A stretch of DNA of 64,000 bases from JBBKWH01 sp037968855 (GTDB lineage: Bacteria; Pseudomonadota; Gammaproteobacteria; Pseudomonadales; Moraxellaceae), in the NCBI GenBank assembly GCA_037968855.1, contig JBBKWH010000021.1, positions 1 through 64,000 of the forward strand. The letters run 5' to 3'. Below are positions 35,782 to 43,664 of this stretch, piece by piece (position 1 is the stretch's first letter; each line of letters opens with the position of its first letter). A program made the translations under genes and the position numbers. The notes under the pieces were generated by a model that saw only the letters and a list, made by a program, of their open reading frames with translations, made no database searches and was not told where the DNA came from.

Positions 35782-36393
35782 TTATTTGCCATCGTGTTGC
35801 AATAGCTTTTTAACGATTTGCCTAACAGCCGCAGCAACTTGATCGACGCTGACGGCATGATCATCTAAGGATTGCCAGTCTGCTTGTACTTGCGCAGATG
35901 GACATTCGAACTGTTCATAGATATCTTTTGCACAGCCGCCTGTCCTACCCACCGGAATGATGATCGCACCTTGTGCCTGTGCGATTTGCGCTTCATGGGC
36001 TGTGCCACCGCCGCCTTCAATCACTAAATAAACGCTTGCCAAACGTGCAAGAATTTCGCGTCGCTCCGGCATATTTGTGCCAACAAATAGCGTCACGCCG
36101 TAATCCCAAGGTCTAAAGCCATGGGGCAGTAGATGATATGCGGTCGGTTGTTCAGGGCAGTTGCGCCGAGCGTCAACAAATGCACGGCCTATTGTTTCAC
36201 CAACACCAGTGACACCGCCCGTGATCAGGACGAGGTCATGCAATGCTGCCAGTTGAGTTCCTACAGCGATACAAATCGCTTGGCTATCTTGACCGTTAAA
36301 CGCAGTGCTGCCTATGATGCCAAGTCGCAGCCCTTGAGGGAGTTGGTCTGCGACACTCATGAGTTCAGTATTATATGGGGATTCAATCATCAT
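35782..36393 (-). CDS. Rossmann-fold nucleotide-binding protein of the SLOG/LOG superfamily
   Basis: The 203-residue product has the SLOG pattern: GLRLGIIGSTAFNG at the N-terminus, LVLITGGVTGVGETIGRAF (nucleotide loop), and VIEGGGGTAHEAQIA. The last is a variant of the PGGxGTxxE motif of LOG-type phosphoribohydrolases and DprA-like proteins, with EGGGG in place of PGG. Whether it cleaves nucleotides or only binds them is unclear. The start may instead be the ATG at 36360, just before the conserved fold; a TATAAT lies 12 bp upstream of that codon on the minus strand. Confidence 0.78.
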   Translation of the reverse strand: MMIESPYNTELMSVADQLPQGLRLGIIGSTAFNGQDSQAICIAVGTQLAALHDLVLITGGVTGVGETIGRAFVDARRNCPEQPTAYHLLPHGFRPWDYGVTLFVGTNMPERREILARLASVYLVIEGGGGTAHEAQIAQAQGAIIIPVGRTGGCAKDIYEQFECPSAQVQADWQSLDDHAVSVDQVAAAVRQIVKKLLQHDGK

Positions 36394-36577
36394 GTTTATC
36401 CAGTAACTGGTTTATTAAATTTGCTAAGTTTCCTCATCTGTCCACTAGATCCAAAAACCATCACTCTCGCAAATACATTGCTACACGACACCATCTGACG
36501 CATTCCAGCCACCTGACATACGACGGTCATCCCACCTGCGCTACAGTCATCGCATCAACAGATCACGAGCATGGATC

Positions 36578-37408
36578 ATGCCGAACACAGTATTAAATAC
36601 CGCACCAATCAACGAATTAAACACATGGCTAAATGACATCAAAGCACGTTTGGCAGCCAGTCAGCGTCCGGTCTGTCATATCACATGGCAAAAGACTGAC
36701 CAACTGGCGCTGATCGGCAGTCGCTTGGGTGGGCCTGTCTACCTGCCCACAGGCGCTGATTATCCCATGCATCAAGGTCAGCTTTTGGCATTTTTGGCAC
36801 AGATTAACTTTGCCGAATTGCCAGCAATGCCGAGCTTTCCGCGTACTGGCTTGTTGCAGTTTTTTATTGCTAAAGACGATCTGTACGGCTGCGATTTTAA
36901 TGCTGGTGTACAAGATCCACAGTCGAGCTTTCGATTGGTGTATTGGCGTACGCCTGAAGATCGGGCCGATTGGGTCGCAAACTGTGTTGTGAGCGATCAG
37001 GATGGCTATTTGCCGCATGATCCACAGCAATGTTTTGCCATGCAGTTTGCCGCTGACAAGCAGTTAATCGACCCAAATGATGAAGATTTTGAGCGTTGGA
37101 TGGGCGCAGAGGTGTGGGATTTGCCTTTGCCAGCGGAACTCGCCGCCAAGATTGATCCTGACGATGCACATGAAGCACTGTACGAGGCATTGAGTGCGAT
37201 GGGCAGTCATGTGGGTGGCTATCCTGACTTTACCCAATCTGACCCGCGTCAAAAAAACTCTGGGCTGGTGCTGTTGTTACAACTCGATAGTGATGATGAG
37301 GCCAACATGATGTGGGGCGATTGCGGCATTGCTAATTTCTTTATCGACCCAGCACATTTGGCCCAAGCCGACTTTTCACAAGTGTTATACAACTGGGATT
37401 GCTGTTAA
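36578..37408 (+). CDS. YwqG-like protein (DUF1963)
   Basis: The 276-residue product matches the YwqG family. It has the GSRLGGPVYLP motif after an N-terminal helix, LLAFLAQINFAELP, LLQFFIAKDDLYG, and a C-terminal segment LVLLLQLDSDDEANMMWGDCGIANFFIDP, which is the most conserved part of the family. These proteins are cytoplasmic, of unknown biochemical function, and sometimes appear in toxin or immunity-like contexts; nothing here suggests that. It stands alone upstream of guaB. Confidence 0.88.
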   Translation: MPNTVLNTAPINELNTWLNDIKARLAASQRPVCHITWQKTDQLALIGSRLGGPVYLPTGADYPMHQGQLLAFLAQINFAELPAMPSFPRTGLLQFFIAKDDLYGCDFNAGVQDPQSSFRLVYWRTPEDRADWVANCVVSDQDGYLPHDPQQCFAMQFAADKQLIDPNDEDFERWMGAEVWDLPLPAELAAKIDPDDAHEALYEALSAMGSHVGGYPDFTQSDPRQKNSGLVLLLQLDSDDEANMMWGDCGIANFFIDPAHLAQADFSQVLYNWDCC

Positions 37409-37414
37409 GGGGAT

Positions 37415-37444
37415 TTCATTCCTAGGTCATGTCTCGGTTATACT
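37415..37444 (+). promoter_or_regulatory. Possible guaB promoter
   Basis: TATACT (37439-37444) is a good -10 box, with a weak -35 (TTCATT, 37415-37420) 18 bp upstream. Transcription would start about 23 nt before the guaB ATG. Confidence 0.35.
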
Positions 37445-37473
37445 ATTGCGTTGAACCGACCTGTGAGGCCACC

Positions 37474-38940
37474 ATGCTGACCATCGTACAAGACGCGCTG
37501 ACCTTCGATGACGTTTTGCTGCTTCCTGCATTTTCAAACGTCCTGCCTAAAGATGTGTCGTTAAAGACCCGTCTGACTCGTGGTATCGAGCTGAATATTC
37601 CGGTGGTCTCTGCCGCAATGGATACCGTGACCGAGTCACGGATGGCGATTGCGATGGCGCAAGAAGGCGGCATTGGTATTCTGCACAAAAATATGGATGT
37701 TGCTGCACAGGCGACCGAAGTCCGCCGTGTCAAAAAATATGAAGCCGGTATGGTGCGCGATCCGATTACTGTCCCGCCAAGCATGAGCGTGGGCGAATTG
37801 CTCCATCTGACCCAAGCGCATCGAATTAGTGGTGTGCCCGTGGTTGAGGGCAAACAAGTGGTCGGCATTGTGACCAGCCGTGACATGCGCTTTGAAACCA
37901 ACTTGGCGCAATCCGTCAGCAACATCATGACCCCGCAAGACCAATTGGTCACGGTGCGTGAAGGCGAGTCAAACGACACCATCAAAGCCTTACTGCACCA
38001 GCATCGGATCGAAAAGGTATTGGTGATTGGCGATGATTTTGAGCTTAAAGGCTTGATTACCGTTAATGACTTCCGTAAAGCCGAGTTGTACCCGAATGCT
38101 TGCAAAGACTCACAAGGTCGGTTGCGTGTCGGCGCTGCGGTCGGTACAGGTGCCGAAACACCAGAGCGTGTGGCCGCCTTGATTGAAGCGGGTGTGGATG
38201 TGCTGGTGGTCGATACCGCACATGGTCACTCTAGCGGCGTGATTGAACGGGTACGCTGGATTAAGCAAACTTATCCGAATGTCCAAGTAATTGGCGGCAA
38301 CATTGCCACCGCCGATGCGGCACTGGCGTTAATGGAAGCGGGTGCAGATGCGGTAAAGGTCGGTATCGGTCCGGGTTCGATTTGTACCACCCGTATTGTG
38401 GCCGGTATTGGTGTGCCACAGATTTCGGCGATTGATAACGTGGCGCGGGCGCTCAAGGATCAGATTCCAGTGATCGCTGATGGTGGTATTCGCTTCTCTG
38501 GTGATGTCGCTAAAGCCATTGCTGCTGGTGCGAGCGTGATCATGGTGGGGTCGCTGCTGGCGGGTACTGAGGAAGCACCGGGTGAGGTGGAGTTATTCCA
38601 AGGTCGTTACTATAAAGCTTATCGCGGTATGGGTAGTTTGGGTGCCATGTCTGGTTTGACCGGCTCTAGCGACCGTTACTTCCAAGATGCCAAAGATGGC
38701 GTTGAAAAGTTAGTCCCAGAAGGCATTGAAGGCCGTGTGCCTTATAAAGGCCCCATGAACGGCATCGTGCATCAATTGATGGGCGGCTTGCGCTCATCCA
38801 TGGGCTATACCGGATCTGCCGATATTGAGACCATGCGCACCAAGCCTGAGTTTGTCAAAATCACCGCTGCGGGCATGAAAGAATCGCACGTGCATGATGT
38901 GGTGATCACCAAAGAAGCACCAAACTATCGCGTGGACTAA
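37474..38940 (+). CDS. guaB: Inosine-5'-monophosphate dehydrogenase GuaB
   Basis: GuaB oxidises IMP to XMP with NAD+, the first committed step of GMP synthesis. The 488-residue protein equals E. coli GuaB in length. It begins ALTFDDVLLLPAFSNVLP, contains a Bateman module of two CBS domains (about residues 95-205), and has the active-site loop GPGSICTTRIVAG with the catalytic cysteine. The mobile flap EGIEGRVPYKG is also present. The frame extends to 37429, but the ATG at 37474 matches all family N-termini. A terminator follows at 38963; guaA is not adjacent. Confidence 0.97.
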   Translation: MLTIVQDALTFDDVLLLPAFSNVLPKDVSLKTRLTRGIELNIPVVSAAMDTVTESRMAIAMAQEGGIGILHKNMDVAAQATEVRRVKKYEAGMVRDPITVPPSMSVGELLHLTQAHRISGVPVVEGKQVVGIVTSRDMRFETNLAQSVSNIMTPQDQLVTVREGESNDTIKALLHQHRIEKVLVIGDDFELKGLITVNDFRKAELYPNACKDSQGRLRVGAAVGTGAETPERVAALIEAGVDVLVVDTAHGHSSGVIERVRWIKQTYPNVQVIGGNIATADAALALMEAGADAVKVGIGPGSICTTRIVAGIGVPQISAIDNVARALKDQIPVIADGGIRFSGDVAKAIAAGASVIMVGSLLAGTEEAPGEVELFQGRYYKAYRGMGSLGAMSGLTGSSDRYFQDAKDGVEKLVPEGIEGRVPYKGPMNGIVHQLMGGLRSSMGYTGSADIETMRTKPEFVKITAAGMKESHVHDVVITKEAPNYRVD

Positions 38941-38962
38941 TCGCCAGTGTAAATGCTAAAGG

Positions 38963-38985
38963 AACCACCTTCGGGTGGTTTTTTT
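38963..38985 (+). terminator. guaB terminator
   Basis: AACCACC and GGTGGTT form a 7-bp stem with a stable TTCG loop, followed by seven or more T. It is 22 bp after the guaB stop. Confidence 0.88.
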
Positions 38986-39180
38986 GTGCAAGTACACTAT
39001 TGCGATTGATAGACGATACAAGTTGTCGTTATGCAATTTATGGCACGGTAAAAGTGCCCATCGTCAGCCTATAATCAACGGTGATGCAAGCATTTTCACA
39101 AACGAGAGCAGGCGTGGGTTGCTTTAAGCTTAGGTGCGTGGAGATCACTACTTAAATGACATTCAACTGGATAAAACATC

Positions 39181-39780
39181 ATGACCACATTCAATAAGCA
39201 ACTGACTCGCAACGAATTGCAAAGCATGACTTTGGCTGATTACAAAACGAATTTACGACCGCAGTTGCAAAGCGGCGACTTGCTGTTTGCTTCTGGCAAC
39301 TATATGTTTTCTCAAACCATTCAACAGGTCACGAAGTCGCTATGGAGCCATGTCGGACTGATTGTCTGTATTCATGATCGGGTACTGTTGTTAGAAAGTA
39401 ATGAGCTAATGGGGGTGAGGCTTATCCCATTATCGCGTTATTTGCATGATTTTAGCGATAACAAACCGTATGACGGCATGGTGGTGTTGGCCCGTCGTCA
39501 CGATATGAGTGAGACCATTGCACGGCAAGCCATTTGCGCTGGAATGGACGAACTCACTCAGCCTTATAATCATGCGGAGGTGGCCCAAATTGTTTATCGC
39601 GTGGCGACAAATCAAGAGCGCCAGCATATTGCGACACCACATGCTTATATTTGTTCAGAGTTGGTGCATTATTGTTTGGAGCAGGCCGAGCTTCCTTTGG
39701 TGATTGATAAACGTGGGTTTATTAGCCCGCAAAACCTCTGGGAGCAACCACAAGTCGAGTTTTTGGGACGTGTGTTATAG
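39181..39780 (+). CDS. Permuted papain-like (YiiX/YebB-type) enzyme
   Basis: The 199-residue product resembles the YiiX/YaeF group of the NlpC/P60 superfamily, in which the catalytic order is circularly permuted. The pattern is LQSGDLLFASGNY, then the histidine in SLWSHVGLIVCI, and much later the cysteine in AYICSELVHYCLEQA. Members are thought to cleave amide or ester bonds in the envelope or in lipids; the substrate here is unknown. There is no signal peptide. It is a single gene with a bidirectional terminator shared with the desaturase gene. Confidence 0.82.
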   Translation: MTTFNKQLTRNELQSMTLADYKTNLRPQLQSGDLLFASGNYMFSQTIQQVTKSLWSHVGLIVCIHDRVLLLESNELMGVRLIPLSRYLHDFSDNKPYDGMVVLARRHDMSETIARQAICAGMDELTQPYNHAEVAQIVYRVATNQERQHIATPHAYICSELVHYCLEQAELPLVIDKRGFISPQNLWEQPQVEFLGRVL

Positions 39781-39784
39781 GCAT

Positions 39785-39813
39785 AAAAAAAGCCTCCGAT
39801 CAGGAGGCTTTTT
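39785..39813. terminator. Bidirectional terminator between convergent genes
   Basis: AAAAAGCCTCC and GGAGGCTTTTT form a perfect 11-bp stem with a GATCA loop, with A-runs on one side and T-runs on the other. It can end both the YiiX-type gene and the convergent desaturase gene. Confidence 0.85.
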
Positions 39814-39825
39814 GGTAACGAGCGT

Positions 39826-40983
39826 TTAAGCACGTTTTAAAAAACTTGGAATCAAGCGCTTCACTTGATCCAGACGTTTTTCGATTTTTGGGTGGTGCTG
39901 ATCGGGGAAGGAGTTGATTAGCAGATTCTCGAACACAGTGGCCAACTGACGGCTAAAGCGGCCGGTGTTGTATTGCTGTCCGTATTCTTCGCATAAGGCA
40001 CGGACACGTGGCGCGAGTTCTTTATAACGATTGGCTGGAATATCTGGAAACAAATGATGTTCAATCTGATGTGACAAGTTGCCGCTAAAAAAGTTCATCA
40101 ATGCGCCGCCTTTGATGTTGCTTGAGCCTTTTAATTGGCGTAAGAACCATTCGGCACGGGTTTCTTCTTCGCCTTTGTCGTGGAAGGTTTCTGCTTGTTC
40201 GGTAAAGTGACCACAAAAAATAATCGCCCATGCCCAGACATTGCGCATCAGGTTGGCTGACACGTTACCTGCCAAGACTGGCAGTGCATTTGGCCCTGCA
40301 ATCACCGGAAAGAACACATAGTCTTTTAGCACTTGGCGACGGGCTTTGATAACAAATTCTTTCCATTCAACGGTTTTGGTCAGATCAGCCCATTTGCGTT
40401 TGCCAATGATATAGCGGTCCAGCTGTAGATCATGCACGCCCACAAACCACTCAAAGCCCAAGGCCAAGGCAGTGGTAACCAGCAGATTCATGCGGTGTTG
40501 TGGATACCATTTTTGTTTGTCGGTCACGCGCAATGTGCCATAACCCAAGTCACGGTCTTTGCCAATGATGTTGGTATAGGTGTGATGCTCGTAGTTGTGG
40601 GTGTGTTTCCATGCGTTACCTGCACAGGCGTTGTCCCAGTCGTAGCGCGCACCGTTTAAGCTAGGTTCGTTCATCCAGTCAAACTGACCGTGCATGACGT
40701 TGTGGCCTAGCTCCATGTTCTCGACAATTTTGGACATGCCCAGCAGTGCTGTACCTGTCAACCAAACCGGTGGCACCCAACCACCAAACATCAGCAAGGC
40801 ACGCCCTGTGATTTCGCTATAGCGCACAAAGTCGCGAACTTTATAAATGTAGTCAGCATCCCGTTTACCCAGATCGGCGCGGGTTTCGAGATACATGGCT
40901 TCAATGGCAGCACCAAACGCTTCAAGCTCGGAGGCGGACAGAATACGGCTGCCATTGGCAGTTAGGGGTAGGGGCATGTTCAT
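39826..40983 (-). CDS. Membrane fatty acid desaturase
   Basis: The 385-residue product is a diiron membrane desaturase. The three histidine boxes are present: HNVMHGQFDWM, HTHNYEHHTYTN and HQIEHHLFPD. Hydrophobic segments fall near residues 60-85 and 195-245. It most resembles the acyl-lipid or acyl-CoA desaturases of Acinetobacter and relatives, which introduce a double bond into membrane or storage fatty acids; regiospecificity cannot be read off. A good sigma-70 promoter lies about 130 bp upstream. A ferredoxin or reductase partner is not adjacent. Confidence 0.92.
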   Translation of the reverse strand: MNMPLPLTANGSRILSASELEAFGAAIEAMYLETRADLGKRDADYIYKVRDFVRYSEITGRALLMFGGWVPPVWLTGTALLGMSKIVENMELGHNVMHGQFDWMNEPSLNGARYDWDNACAGNAWKHTHNYEHHTYTNIIGKDRDLGYGTLRVTDKQKWYPQHRMNLLVTTALALGFEWFVGVHDLQLDRYIIGKRKWADLTKTVEWKEFVIKARRQVLKDYVFFPVIAGPNALPVLAGNVSANLMRNVWAWAIIFCGHFTEQAETFHDKGEEETRAEWFLRQLKGSSNIKGGALMNFFSGNLSHQIEHHLFPDIPANRYKELAPRVRALCEEYGQQYNTGRFSRQLATVFENLLINSFPDQHHPKIEKRLDQVKRLIPSFLKRA

Positions 40984-41116
40984 TCAAGCGGTCCTCGCAA
41001 CGGAGTCATTGTGTCGCCTGCAGAGGCTGCAATCAGTGTGCAGCAGGCGTTATTGGGAGTTGCTGTGTTGAGGGATCATCATCATATGGATAACAATGAT
41101 CTCAATCGATGGAAAG

Positions 41117-41145
41117 ATTATAAGACGTTTTCATTGACCCGTCAC
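41117..41145 (-). promoter_or_regulatory. Desaturase gene promoter
   Basis: On the minus strand GTGACG (41140-41145) and a perfect TATAAT (41117-41122) are 17 bp apart. The start near 41110 would give a 5' leader of about 127 nt before the desaturase ATG, room for post-transcriptional control. Confidence 0.55.
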
Positions 41146-41187
41146 TGCTACTGATCGGTCATTAGAATAGGTGGGCGTGATGAGTGA

Positions 41188-42621
41188 TTATTCCGTTTGA
41201 TCCTGACTGTCGGGATGTTGCAGTGGCAAACAAATCGTGACCTCAAAGCCTTTGTTCGGATGATTACAGACATGCACTTGGCCGGCATGTAGGTCGACAA
41301 TGCGTTTGACAATCGCCAGCCCCAATCCGCTGCCTTGGGTGGTACGGGCTGATTCGCCACGCACAAAAGGCTGCATCAGCGTTTGCATGTCGTCGGGATT
41401 GACGCCTTCACCACTGTCACGCACGGTCAAAATCAGCTGTGAGCCAATCACACTCACACCAAGCCAGATTGGCTCAGCGCCATAGCGTTTGGCATTGTTG
41501 ATCAGGTTGCCCAAGACCCGTTTGATCGAGAGGCCGCGCACACAGACCAAGGGTAGGGTTTGGGGCTGATACAAGATTTGTAGGGGCTTAAACTGCACCA
41601 CTAGCTCTTGGCACATGCTGTTGATATCAGTGGGTTGTGGCTCTTCATCCGAGCCGTCTTTCATGTAAGAAATAAACTGCTCAAGAATGGCGTCCATATC
41701 GTCTACGTCATACACCAAGCCTTCGCGAAAATATTCGTCCGACAGTAGTTCTGCGGTCAAGCGCATCCGCGTTAATGGTGTGCGCAAATCGTGCGAAATG
41801 CCGGCCAGCATAATAGTGCGCTCACGCGCCGATTGCTCAAGCGAGGCAATCATTTGGTTAAAGGCGGCGTTGACTTGGCGGATTTCGATGGGGCCACGTG
41901 CGGTGTTGAGATGCGGTGCTTCGGCATGACGGGTATATTGGCGCGCTGCTTGTTGCAAACGGGCCAGCGGTCGGTTGAGTTGCCGTACCAGCGTTAGGGT
42001 AATGATAGAGGTGATAAACGGAATGCCGAGTAGCCATGCGATCAAAATCTCAGAGCTATATTGGGCATAAAACACCAATGGCTCGCGAATCCACACGTCA
42101 CCCAATGACGGGTAATGAATCCAAAGCTGCGGCACGGGTTTGAATTCAAAATAAACCGCCACAGGCTCGTTAAGCGATTTTTGTAGCTCGGCAGCTAATT
42201 CGCGGGTAAAAAATTCGGCGACTAATTTTTGTTTTTGATCCGGAAACAGTGCGGGATCACGCACCATATCGACACCAATACTTTGCAAGATCCATTCGTG
42301 TAGATCAAGTGCAAAGGGGTCAATGGCAATTTGCTCTTCTGATTCACGCAATAAGCGCAATTCAATGGCCAGATAGTGTGCATGTTGGCGTAGTTCGGGC
42401 AAATATAAGGTGCGCCAAAAAAAAGCCAATGACATAAACAGGCTAAATAAACTGACCATCGAGACCAAGATGGTGGTGCGCCATGCAGTCGAGCGCGGTT
42501 TAAAGCGATCAAACGAACGTGAAATACGCTCAGACCATGTGGCAGGCATTAAACGAAAGCGTCGCTTTGTTGGCGACGCCTCAACCGTTTTGTTGGGCTC
42601 GGCGCGAGGCGGTGTCGCCAA
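41188..42621 (-). CDS. envZ: Sensor histidine kinase EnvZ-type
   Basis: EnvZ-type kinases sense envelope or osmotic signals and phosphorylate OmpR. The 477-residue product has two membrane segments (about residues 50-70 and 190-215) around a periplasmic domain, then a HAMP linker and the H-box LAGISHDLRTPLTRMRL. The ATP-binding N, G1 and G2 boxes follow (NLINNAKRYG, DSGEGV, GSGLGLAIVKRIV). It starts 6 bp after ompR on the same strand. The start is a TTG close to the ompR stop; an ATG at 42549 would drop 24 residues. Confidence 0.92.
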   Translation of the reverse strand: MATPPRAEPNKTVEASPTKRRFRLMPATWSERISRSFDRFKPRSTAWRTTILVSMVSLFSLFMSLAFFWRTLYLPELRQHAHYLAIELRLLRESEEQIAIDPFALDLHEWILQSIGVDMVRDPALFPDQKQKLVAEFFTRELAAELQKSLNEPVAVYFEFKPVPQLWIHYPSLGDVWIREPLVFYAQYSSEILIAWLLGIPFITSIITLTLVRQLNRPLARLQQAARQYTRHAEAPHLNTARGPIEIRQVNAAFNQMIASLEQSARERTIMLAGISHDLRTPLTRMRLTAELLSDEYFREGLVYDVDDMDAILEQFISYMKDGSDEEPQPTDINSMCQELVVQFKPLQILYQPQTLPLVCVRGLSIKRVLGNLINNAKRYGAEPIWLGVSVIGSQLILTVRDSGEGVNPDDMQTLMQPFVRGESARTTQGSGLGLAIVKRIVDLHAGQVHVCNHPNKGFEVTICLPLQHPDSQDQTE

Positions 42622-42627
42622 GATTGC

Positions 42628-43389
42628 TTACTCAGCGCCATCCGGTACAAAGACGTAGCCGACACCCCACACGGTTTGGATATAGCGTGCACGGGCAGGA
42701 TTTTCTTCGATCAGACGGCGTAAGCGAGAGACTTGTACGTCAATCGAACGCTCCATCGCACCCCATTCACGGCCACGCGCCAGATTCATCAGCTTGTCGC
42801 GGGTGAGTGGCTCACGCGGATGCTGTACCAGTGCTTTGAGTACCGCAAACTCGCCGGTGGTCAATGTGACTACTTGGCCTTCACGGGTCAGCGTGCGCGT
42901 GGAGAGGTCAAGTGACCATGGGCCAAAGCTGACCACTTCGACTTGCTGGCTGGGTGCGCCGGGGATTTCGCGCACTTGACGGCGCAAGACCGCACGAATG
43001 CGCGCCAGCAATTCGTTGGGATTAAACGGCTTGGGTAGGTAATCATCCGCACCGGCTTCTAAGCCCGCAATCCGGTCTGAGTCACTGCCACGCGCGGTCA
43101 GCATAATAATTGGCGTGTCAGAACCGGAGGCACGTAAACGACGGCAAATGCTAATGCCGTCTTCGACGGGCAGCATAAAGTCCAGCACGATGAGCGAAAA
43201 TAACTCACGCTGCATCAGGCGATCCATTTGGGTGCCGTCGTGCGCGGTTTTGACAATAAAACCTTTATCTTCTAGAAATCGTTGTAATAAAGTTCGCAGC
43301 CGCACGTCATCATCGACCACCAAAATGCGTTCGATACGATCAGATGGGGTACGAATGCCGCTGTCATCGACAGGGGAAGTCTGGCTCAT
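42628..43389 (-). CDS. ompR: Response regulator OmpR
   Basis: The 253-residue product has an N-terminal receiver domain with the acidic pocket VVDDDVRLRTLLQ, the phosphorylated aspartate in LIVLDFMLPVEDG, and a conserved lysine in YLPKPFNPNELLARI. The C-terminal winged-helix DNA-binding domain includes RSIDVQVSRLRRLIEE and VWGVGYVF. Length and sequence fit OmpR rather than another OmpR-family regulator, and envZ follows directly. It should control outer-membrane porin or envelope genes. It is divergent from tex. Confidence 0.94.
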   Translation of the reverse strand: MSQTSPVDDSGIRTPSDRIERILVVDDDVRLRTLLQRFLEDKGFIVKTAHDGTQMDRLMQRELFSLIVLDFMLPVEDGISICRRLRASGSDTPIIMLTARGSDSDRIAGLEAGADDYLPKPFNPNELLARIRAVLRRQVREIPGAPSQQVEVVSFGPWSLDLSTRTLTREGQVVTLTTGEFAVLKALVQHPREPLTRDKLMNLARGREWGAMERSIDVQVSRLRRLIEENPARARYIQTVWGVGYVFVPDGAE

Positions 43390-43600
43390 AGGGGTCTCCG
43401 CTGTTCCCGCAGGTTCTTTGCCCTGACAGATTAATCAGGATTAAAGAATAGCTTAGGTGTATGACAACATGGGTAAAAATAGCGAACTCTACAAGCAATG
43501 GATACCAAACGCATACAGGGTTGTGCCGACTTGATGGTGACGTGATCAGCCCTGAGTCACAATAAGTTTTGCGGATCATCGATCAAATTGACAGCAATGA

Positions 43601-43629
43601 TATGCAGGACCCAATCGTGTCCGTATAAT
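43601..43629 (+). promoter_or_regulatory. Possible tex promoter
   Basis: A perfect TATAAT (43624-43629) has a weak -35 (TATGCA, 43601-43606) 17 bp upstream. The inferred start near 43636 leaves a 29-nt leader before the tex ATG. Confidence 0.4.
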
Positions 43630-43664
43630 CGCTGTTTTCCCGACATGACCCGGAAGTTCCGAGT

